13,143 bases of DNA from the NCBI GenBank assembly GCA_030599515.1, contig JAUVNV010000041.1, positions 1 to 13,143 on the forward strand. Direction: 5' to 3'. Position 1 is the stretch's first letter. Every line of letters starts with the position of its first letter. Positions 1 to 4,607 of the stretch are shown piece after piece. The DNA comes from Acidimicrobiia bacterium. GTDB lineage: Bacteria > Actinomycetota > Acidimicrobiia > Spongiisociales > UBA5794. A model generated the notes under the pieces. The model saw only the letters and a program-made list of their open reading frames with translations. It was not told where the DNA came from and ran no database searches. The translations under genes and the position numbers were made by a program.

Positions 1-1023
1 AACCGTGACCGGCCTCGATCCGATCCGGTCCGAGAGCGTGCCGGACATCGGGGCCACGATGCCCATCGTGATGGGGATCGCTCCGAGAACGAACCCGATG
101 CCACGTGGCGACAGTCCGATCACGTCGGTCAGGTAGAACGGCAGGAGAAGGAGCATCCCTGAGAGTGCGAAGAACCCGATGAAGCCGGTGATCAGATTCA
201 CTGTGAGGTCGCGACTCTTGAAGAGCGCCAGATTGAGCATCGGTTGTGTGACCCGCCGTTCCGCGGCGATGAACGCTGCCAGCGCGGTGATCGAGACTCC
301 GAACATCCCGAGGATCAGGGGTTCCGTGAATCCCATGCTCTGGCCCACGGTGAGCGCGAGGAGGAGCGTGAGGAGGCTGACGAAGAACGCGCCGGCACCG
401 AGGAAGTCGAATCGTTGCTTCCCCTTTGGCTTGGTGTTCGGGACGAACTTGATCGCCGTGATCGTGCCGATGATGCCGATCGGCAGATTGACGAAGAAGA
501 TCCACCGCCAGTCGGTTGTCTCGAGGATCATGCCGCCGATGATCGGACCGGCCATGATTCCGATCGACACTGTTGTTCCGTTGATCCCGAGCGCTTTGCC
601 GCGTTCCGATGGCGGGAAGGCCTCGGTCGTGATCGCGAAACCGAGGGCGAAGATCATCGACGCTCCCAGGGCCTGAACGACACGGGCTGCGATGAGGAAC
701 TCGATCGTCGGCGAGAGCCCCGCGAGCACCGAACCGATCGTGAAGACGCTGAAGCCGGCGGTGAAGATCGGCTTCTTCCCGATCATGTCACCGAGTCGTC
801 CGAACATGAGTGTGAGAGTCGTCTGGGTCAGCAGGTAGGCGAGCACCACCCACTGCGCCACGCCAAAGGTCGTATCGAACTCGTCGACAAGCGTCGGGAG
901 CGCCACGTTGACGATGCTGCCGTCGACGGTTCCCAGGAAGATCGCCATCGCGATCGCGATGAGGACGAACCACTTGCGCGAGTAGTCGACGCCTTCTGGA
1001 GGTGTTTCGGGGGGACCGGTCAT
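1..1023 (-). CDS. MFS drug-efflux transporter, DHA2 (EmrB/QacA-like), 3' end cut by window
   Basis: An inner-membrane proton-driven exporter of the 14-helix DHA2 branch; the substrate cannot be read from sequence. The visible 341 residues start at ATG 1023 (MTGPPETPPEG...) and stay open to the left edge, so the C-terminal part (typically some 130-200 residues) is missing. Helix 1 covers about residues 17-38 and runs into the motif D1 region DGSIVNVALP (34-43). Motif A GRLGDMIGKKP (75-85) lies between helices 2 and 3. The motif B arginine is R114 in AARVVQALGA. The antiporter motif C is GIMAGPIIGG (155-164). A second A-like loop SGTLSDRIGSRP is at 327-338. No Shine-Dalgarno precedes the ATG, so it may be leaderless (see 1033-1038). 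It is transcribed away from the lipoprotein gene across a 247-bp spacer that contains an inverted repeat. The family is certain; the substrate is not known. Confidence 0.93.
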   Translation of the reverse strand, partial: MTGPPETPPEGVDYSRKWFVLIAIAMAIFLGTVDGSIVNVALPTLVDEFDTTFGVAQWVVLAYLLTQTTLTLMFGRLGDMIGKKPIFTAGFSVFTIGSVLAGLSPTIEFLIAARVVQALGASMIFALGFAITTEAFPPSERGKALGINGTTVSIGIMAGPIIGGMILETTDWRWIFFVNLPIGIIGTITAIKFVPNTKPKGKQRFDFLGAGAFFVSLLTLLLALTVGQSMGFTEPLILGMFGVSITALAAFIAAERRVTQPMLNLALFKSRDLTVNLITGFIGFFALSGMLLLLPFYLTDVIGLSPRGIGFVLGAIPITMGIVAPMSGTLSDRIGSRPVTV

Positions 1024-1032
1024 GGCCAGCGG

Positions 1033-1038
1033 AGGCTA
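1033..1038 (-). promoter_or_regulatory. candidate -10 element (TAGCCT) for the MFS gene
   Basis: On the minus strand TAGCCT fits the loose actinobacterial -10 pattern TAnnnT and ends nine bases before the MFS ATG. Transcription would begin at or just before the start codon, which fits the missing ribosome-binding site. I see no good -35 at 17-18 bases upstream. This is inferred from spacing only. Confidence 0.25.
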
Positions 1039-1086
1039 GGCACCGCCCTGACGCTGCGACCCAGACATCTCCGCATCGCATGCACG

Positions 1087-1134
1087 GCCGACAGCCCGCG
1101 GTTCAGCGAACGTCCCGTTCCGCGGGATGTCGGC
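1087..1134. repeat. imperfect inverted repeat, 15-base arms, possible operator
   Basis: The left arm 1087-1101 (GCCGACAGCCCGCGG) and right arm 1120-1134 (CCGCGGGATGTCGGC) are reverse complements except for one opposed pair (G1094/A1127). An 18-base loop separates them. The loop holds a smaller nested dyad, GAAC...GTTC (1108-1111 and 1117-1120), which shares base 1120 with the right arm. The repeat sits between divergent genes, 64 bases upstream of the MFS start and 137 bases upstream of the lipoprotein start. No T-run follows on either strand, so an intrinsic terminator is unlikely. An operator for a regulator of the efflux gene is the simplest reading, but no regulator gene is visible. Apart from this and the weak promoter-like motifs, I see nothing else in 1024-1270. 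Confidence 0.6.
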
Positions 1135-1223
1135 GCCATGTGGGACGCCGAGAATCCTGGCCTCGCAGCGTGTTGTCGGGGAGTCGTGGGGAGGCTGATG
1201 TGTATGGAGCGTGCCGCATCGTG

Positions 1224-1229
1224 TACCCT
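1224..1229 (+). promoter_or_regulatory. candidate -10 element (TACCCT) for the lipoprotein operon
   Basis: TACCCT fits TAnnnT and would put the transcript start near 1236, leaving a leader of about 35 bases that includes the purine-rich ribosome-binding site. The hexamer 17 bases upstream (1201-1206, TGTATG) is a poor -35. A similar GTGTACC string precedes the dtd gene (4117-4123). Confidence 0.25.
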
Positions 1230-1252
1230 CGACAGGGATACGGGGTGGCATC

Positions 1253-1263
1253 GGAGAAAGGGG
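1253..1263 (+). promoter_or_regulatory. ribosome-binding site that sets the lipoprotein start
   Basis: The purine run GGAGAAAGGGG lies seven bases before ATG 1271. It supports this start over the in-frame ATG at 1211, whose product would place a non-hydrophobic 20-residue extension ahead of the signal peptide. Confidence 0.55.
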
Positions 1264-1270
1264 CGTCCCG

Positions 1271-1852
1271 ATGAGGTACCGACGAGGTCTGGCATTCACG
1301 ATCGTGCTGGCGTTCGCTCTCGCAGCGTGTTCATCGGGTGGCGGTGACACGACCACTTCGACGTCGACGACATTCCCGACGGAGACCACGACAACAACGG
1401 CGACTCCGGCAACCACGTCCTCCTCTACGACGTCGTCGACGACCACGACGACCTCTCCGTACGGTGATGCCACGCTCCTGACGGCCATCATCCAGCAGGA
1501 ACTCCGGATCCTTGGGTACTTCAACGGCGAGCCCGACGGGATCCTCGGACCCCTGACCGAAGAAGCGCTGAAGGAATTCCAGACCGAGGCAGGCATCACC
1601 GTTGATGGTCAGTACGGTCCGGAGACATACGTGGCCCTTGCCGACGCGCTTGAAGCAGACGAGGAGTTCATCACCACGGTCCAGGAGGACCTGGTGGAGT
1701 TGAAGCTCTATCCGGGTCCCATCGACGGTGACTATGGCAAGGGAACGGTGAAGGGGATCGAGGCGCTCCAGGAGACGTGTGACATCGAGATCGACGGCCG
1801 CTTCACTCCGCAGACGCACATCTGTCTCGAAGAGGAGATGGGCCGCATCTGA
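1271..1852 (+). CDS. peptidoglycan-binding lipoprotein with two PG_binding_1-like repeats
   Basis: A 193-residue exported lipoprotein, probably anchored outside the membrane and touching the cell wall. Residues 1-20 are a lipoprotein signal peptide: MRYRRG, a hydrophobic core, then lipobox L-A-A-C with Cys20 as the lipidated residue. Residues 27-62 are almost only Thr and Ser, a flexible linker. Two peptidoglycan-binding repeats follow. The first (about 68-125) has GYFNGEPDGILGPLTEEALKE... and VDGQYGPETY. The second (about 131-190) has YPGPIDGDYGKGT and IDGRFTPQT; it is more diverged and ends soon after. Cys170 and Cys185 in repeat 2 could form a disulphide outside the cell. No catalytic domain is attached, so it is a binder, not a hydrolase. 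It is first in a likely operon: the racemase gene starts 22 bases after its stop. Confidence 0.88.
   Translation: MRYRRGLAFTIVLAFALAACSSGGGDTTTSTSTTFPTETTTTTATPATTSSSTTSSTTTTTSPYGDATLLTAIIQQELRILGYFNGEPDGILGPLTEEALKEFQTEAGITVDGQYGPETYVALADALEADEEFITTVQEDLVELKLYPGPIDGDYGKGTVKGIEALQETCDIEIDGRFTPQTHICLEEEMGRI
1349..1456 (+). repeat. low-complexity Thr/Ser codon tract
   Basis: A 108-base tract dominated by ACG, ACC and TCG codons encodes the Thr/Ser linker (residues 27-62) of the lipoprotein. The near-repetitive DNA may vary in length between strains through slippage. It is a coding repeat, not a CRISPR or intergenic element. Confidence 0.8.
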
Positions 1853-1874
1853 TCGAGATCCCGGTGTGACCGTG

Positions 1875-2999
1875 ATGCCGCTCGATGAACTGACCATTGT
1901 CGAGTTGTCCGGTCTGGGCCCGGTCCCGTTCGCAGGGATGGTCCTGGCCGGACTCGGCGCCGACGTGATTCGCGTCGACCGTCCCGGAGGCCCCCCGACC
2001 CCCGACCCGATGATCGGCGCCGTCGGACGTGGAAAGCGCTCGATCGCCCTCGATCTCAAGAAGCCGGAGGGGGTTGACATCCTGCTCAGGCTCGTCGCCG
2101 ACGCCGACATCCTGCTCGAGGGATACCGTCCCGGCGTCGTCGAACGGCTCGGTATCGGTCCCGATGAATGCATGGAGATCAACCCTGATCTCGTCTACGG
2201 CCGCATGACCGGCTGGGGATCCGAGGGTCCGTACGCTTCAATGGCGGGTCACGACATCAACTACACGGGACTGAGCGGTGCGCTCCATGCGATCGGCGGG
2301 GCCGAGCGGCCGATTCCACCACTGAATCTCGTCGCGGACAACGGGGGAGGCGCGATGTACCTGGTCGCCGGCGTCCTCGCCGCGATCCACGATCGCGAAC
2401 GCTCGGGGGGCACGGTCGTTCACGCCTCCATGGTCGAAGGAGCGGCATCACTCATGGCTCCGTTCTATGAGATGGCTGCCGGCGGGCTCTGGGAGGATCG
2501 CCGAGACGCGAATCTCCTCGATGGCAACGCCCCCTTCTATACGACGTACCAAACCAGTGATGGCAAGTGGATGGCCGTCGGTCCGCTCGAACCACCGTTC
2601 TACGCCGAGATGCTGAGTGGACTTGGACTGAACCCGGCCGAGCTTCCCGGCCAGTACGACCGGGACCACTGGCCCGAGCTTCGCCGCAGGCTCGCCGGCG
2701 CATTCGCCGCACGGACACGGACCGAGTGGGAGGATGTATTCGACGGGACGGATGCCTGTGTCACCCCCGTGCTGTCCCTCTCCGAGGCTCCGGAGCATCC
2801 ACACAACGCGGCCCGTCGCGTCTTCGACGGACCTGTGGGCCATCGCCTTCCGAATCCGGCTCCCCGGATCGGTCTCGACGAGCCGGCCACTCTTACGGAA
2901 GCACCGGAGTTCGGGGCCGATACGGACGAGATCCTCACCCGGCTCGGATACGAGAGCGCCCGCGTCCGGGAGCTGCGCGATCGCGGGGTGGTCTCGTGA
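1875..2999 (+). CDS. alpha-methylacyl-CoA racemase (class III CoA-transferase fold)
   Basis: A cytoplasmic CaiB/BaiF-family enzyme of 374 residues that interconverts (R)- and (S)-2-methylacyl-CoA esters, which lets branched or sterol-derived side chains enter beta-oxidation. The N-terminus MPLDELTIVELSGLGPVP aligns directly with Mycobacterium tuberculosis MCR as I recall it, as do RMTGWGSEGPY, GHDINYTGL, LHAIG and PPLNLV further on. The catalytic triad of MCR (His126, Asp156, Glu241) corresponds here to His126 in GHDINY, Asp155 in NLVADNGGG and Glu239 in GPLEPPFY. Length is normal for the family. GTG codons at 1866 and 1872 are possible alternative starts; 1875 is chosen because it matches the family N-terminus. 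The ribosome-binding site is weak. It lies 22 bases after the lipoprotein gene, and the next gene starts inside its stop codon. Racemase is preferred over formyl-CoA transferase from these motifs; substrate is inferred. Confidence 0.9.
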   Translation: MPLDELTIVELSGLGPVPFAGMVLAGLGADVIRVDRPGGPPTPDPMIGAVGRGKRSIALDLKKPEGVDILLRLVADADILLEGYRPGVVERLGIGPDECMEINPDLVYGRMTGWGSEGPYASMAGHDINYTGLSGALHAIGGAERPIPPLNLVADNGGGAMYLVAGVLAAIHDRERSGGTVVHASMVEGAASLMAPFYEMAAGGLWEDRRDANLLDGNAPFYTTYQTSDGKWMAVGPLEPPFYAEMLSGLGLNPAELPGQYDRDHWPELRRRLAGAFAARTRTEWEDVFDGTDACVTPVLSLSEAPEHPHNAARRVFDGPVGHRLPNPAPRIGLDEPATLTEAPEFGADTDEILTRLGYESARVRELRDRGVVS

Positions 3000-3163
3000 A
3001 GAGTTGGAGCCCAGATCGCGATGATCAGCGAGAAGATCGAGTCCGGGCTTTGAGAGTCCGAGTTGAGCGAGGTGAGTATCGAGTGCCTGCAGAGTCGATC
3101 GCGGACGCGGTCATCGCCTGGTACGCCAGGATGGATCCGGAGCGGCCGCTTACTCGGCGGTGA
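2996..3163 (+). CDS. small FlgM-like (anti-sigma-28 type) protein
   Basis: A 55-residue protein starting with GTG 2996, which overlaps the racemase stop (GTGA, four bases). A weak GGGGTGG (2985-2991) precedes it. Residues 15-41, from RVRALRVRVERGEYRV into PAESIADAVIAW, match the C-terminal pattern of FlgM: a helix with V..L...I..G.Y.V, then a second helix S..IA..++. In flagellated bacteria FlgM binds sigma-28 (FliA) and holds it inactive. Here there is no flagellar gene nearby and the usual N-terminal half is almost absent (FlgM is usually about 90-100 residues). About 22 of 55 codons end in A or T, with CGA used repeatedly, clearly more than the racemase gene next to it. Its last 14 bases overlap the end of the opposing DUF368 gene. 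The domain is recognised by eye; a role in motility is not shown. Confidence 0.62.
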   Translation: MKSWSPDRDDQREDRVRALRVRVERGEYRVPAESIADAVIAWYARMDPERPLTRR

Positions 3164-4082
3164 GTTCGCCGACTTCGTCGTCGACGGTGTGATGACCGAT
3201 CTTGCGGCCGAGGGCCTCGATTCCGAGGACCAGAACGAACGCGAACACGGCGACAGCCAGGGCAGCGAGAGTGTCATCACCCGGCGCGTGGATGGCCGTG
3301 CTGTCAACACCGAGTGGCCACGGCCAGAGCACCCGGAGCGAACCGAGCATCAAACCGATCAGCGCCGCCATCACCGAGTTGTAGTGGTCGCGCAGCGCCC
3401 GGTGGAGGATCTGGGAGAAGAGTGCCAACCCGATCACAGCGCCAACGGTGAAGACGATCAGTGAACTGAAGTCACGGGAAGTGACGGCTGAGAGTAGGGG
3501 GCCGTACATGCCGAGCATGACCAGGATGAACGAACCGCTGATCCCGGGGAGGATCATGGCGCAGATCGCGATCGCCCCCGAGCCGAAGAAGGCCCACATA
3601 GCCGGATCGGCGACCTGCACGGCGGTGTCGCTCGACGTGCTCTCGCGCAGTCCCAGCACCACGAACACCGCCAGTGCAACGCCGGCGATGATGGCCACCC
3701 GACGAATGTCGCGAACGGTGAGCAGTTTCCAGGCGATCACCGCCGAACCGGCTACAAGTCCAAGGAACAGTGCGGCCATCAACACGGCGTGATCGTGGAG
3801 CAATCGCTCGAGCAGGTGGGCCAGCGTGATGATTGCAAGCCCGATCCCTGCGACAAGGGGCAGGATGAAGGACCACTCCACCTTCCGGAGCCACTCGACG
3901 CCCCCGGAGAAGTCGAGGCGCAGGAACGAACCCAACGCGGAACTCCCGGCGCGAACCGAAGCGATGAGCCGTTCGTACATGCCGAGGACGAGCGCGATCG
4001 TTCCCCCGGACACACCGGGGACGATGTCGGCGGCACCCATCAGGAAACCGCGGAAGAGCGACCAGGGAATCTCGCGAATCAC
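3150..4082 (-). CDS. DUF368 membrane protein, PopT-like undecaprenyl-phosphate translocase
   Basis: A polytopic membrane protein of 310 residues. DUF368 proteins (PopT) have been shown in other bacteria to return undecaprenyl phosphate, the lipid carrier for cell-wall precursors, across the membrane, with DedA-family UptA doing the same job. The family hallmark appears twice as an internal repeat: GAADIVPGVSGGTIALVLG (16-34) with MYERLI, and AMILPGISGSFILVMLGMYG (175-194). The hydrophobic segments suggest roughly eight helices, ending in a charged cytoplasmic tail DDEVGELTAE. GTG 4082 is the only usable start close to the conserved N-terminus; the reading frame stays open to 4589 but that part is antisense to dtd and not membrane-like. 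No Shine-Dalgarno is visible, and a TAnnnT box ends seven bases before the GTG, so it is probably leaderless. It is divergent from dtd (69 bases apart) and convergent with the FlgM-like gene, overlapping by 14 bp. Confidence 0.9.
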   Translation of the reverse strand: MIREIPWSLFRGFLMGAADIVPGVSGGTIALVLGMYERLIASVRAGSSALGSFLRLDFSGGVEWLRKVEWSFILPLVAGIGLAIITLAHLLERLLHDHAVLMAALFLGLVAGSAVIAWKLLTVRDIRRVAIIAGVALAVFVVLGLRESTSSDTAVQVADPAMWAFFGSGAIAICAMILPGISGSFILVMLGMYGPLLSAVTSRDFSSLIVFTVGAVIGLALFSQILHRALRDHYNSVMAALIGLMLGSLRVLWPWPLGVDSTAIHAPGDDTLAALAVAVFAFVLVLGIEALGRKIGHHTVDDEVGELTAE

Positions 4083-4089
4083 GGCGGCG

Positions 4090-4095
4090 AGTGTA
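4090..4095 (-). promoter_or_regulatory. -10 element (TACACT) of a probable leaderless promoter for the DUF368 gene
   Basis: On the minus strand TACACT (pattern TAnnnT) is followed by seven bases, CGCCGCC, and then the GTG start at 4082. That spacing puts the transcript start on the start codon itself. With no ribosome-binding site present, this supports leaderless translation. No convincing -35 is seen. Confidence 0.45.
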
Positions 4096-4110
4096 GGGGT
4101 GGGGTTCCGC

Positions 4111-4118
4111 CACCGGTG
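4111..4118. other. 8-bp palindrome CACCGGTG in the divergent dtd/DUF368 spacer
   Basis: A perfect eight-base palindrome sits mid-way in the 69-bp spacer between the divergent DUF368 and dtd genes, directly before a possible dtd -10 (TACCGT, 4119-4124). A protein-binding role is possible, but such short GC-rich palindromes are common by chance in this base composition. Confidence 0.2.
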
Positions 4119-4139
4119 TACCGTGCATTCCGAATCAAC

Positions 4140-4147
4140 GAGGAAGG
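4140..4147 (+). promoter_or_regulatory. Shine-Dalgarno GAGGAAGG for dtd
   Basis: GAGGAAGG ends four bases before ATG 4152. It confirms that start, which also begins the conserved MRIVLQRV N-terminus, against the longer open frame running upstream. Confidence 0.7.
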
Positions 4148-4151
4148 TCCG

Positions 4152-4607
4152 ATGCGTATCGTCCTGCAGCGAGTCGCCCGATCTGCAGTCGAGGTCGACG
4201 GGGAGACCACTGGACTGATCGGGGCGGGTCTCCTCGCGCTGGTGGGGGTCGCCTTGGGAGATACCGAAACTGACGCGCGTATTGCCGCAGCCAAGACGGT
4301 TGGCATGCGCATCTTCCCCGACGAGAGAGCCAAGATGAACCGGAGCGTCGCCGATATCAGGGGCGCGGTCCTCGTCGTGTCCCAGTTCACACTTCTCGCC
4401 GATGTTCGCAGGGGCCGTCGCCCCGCCTTCACCGCTGCTGCACGGCCCGAGGAGGCCATTCCGATTCTTGAAGCATTTGCGAAGACGATCGAGGCGGAAG
4501 GTGTGCGGGTCGCACACGGGCGATTCGGCGCTCACATGGAGGTTGAACTCCTCAACGACGGGCCGGTGACGATCGTGTTCGACGTTCAAGACGGGAGGAT
4601 CAGATGA
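4152..4607 (+). CDS. dtd: D-aminoacyl-tRNA deacylase (DTD)
   Basis: A 151-residue cytoplasmic enzyme, normally a homodimer, that cleaves D-amino acids (and glycine) wrongly attached to tRNA, keeping them out of protein synthesis. The sequence is canonical throughout: N-terminus MRIVLQRVARSAVEVDGE, the RIFPDE and KMNRSV segments, the active-site SQFTLLADVRRGRRP (residues 77-91) carrying the SQxT motif, and the C-terminal NDGPVT (134-139) carrying the Gly-cisPro chirality filter. Length is typical. The start is fixed by a good Shine-Dalgarno. The stop overlaps the ATG of the next gene (ATGA, 4604-4607), so the acylase is probably translated by coupling. The gene is divergent from the DUF368 gene. 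Confidence 0.97.
   Translation: MRIVLQRVARSAVEVDGETTGLIGAGLLALVGVALGDTETDARIAAAKTVGMRIFPDERAKMNRSVADIRGAVLVVSQFTLLADVRRGRRPAFTAAARPEEAIPILEAFAKTIEAEGVRVAHGRFGAHMEVELLNDGPVTIVFDVQDGRIR
4593..4598 (+). promoter_or_regulatory. Shine-Dalgarno GGGAGG for the Ntn acylase, inside dtd
   Basis: GGGAGG lies five bases before ATG 4604, within the last codons of dtd. It fixes the acylase start and allows re-initiation after dtd termination. Confidence 0.65.

Noticed and set aside
1087..1134. The inverted repeat considered as a Rho-independent terminator.
   Set aside because: No T-run follows on either strand and it lies upstream of both flanking genes, not downstream.
244..1347. A long plus-strand frame rich in Arg, Asp and Glu over the MFS gene.
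   Set aside because: It is antisense to a clear 14-helix-type transporter, and its composition (charged, Arg/Asp/Glu/His-rich) is typical of a GC-rich shadow frame.
1349..1456. Repetitive DNA considered as a CRISPR or tandem intergenic repeat.
   Set aside because: It is an in-frame Thr/Ser codon tract with no regular repeat-spacer pattern.
2600..3310. A 236-residue minus-strand frame over the end of the racemase gene and the FlgM-like gene.
   Set aside because: Ser/Arg/Pro-rich shadow with no motif, opposite to the well-supported racemase coding sequence.
4083..4589. A 169-residue N-terminal extension of the DUF368 frame.
   Set aside because: It is antisense to dtd, hydrophilic and outside the family length; the conserved N-terminus begins right after GTG 4082.
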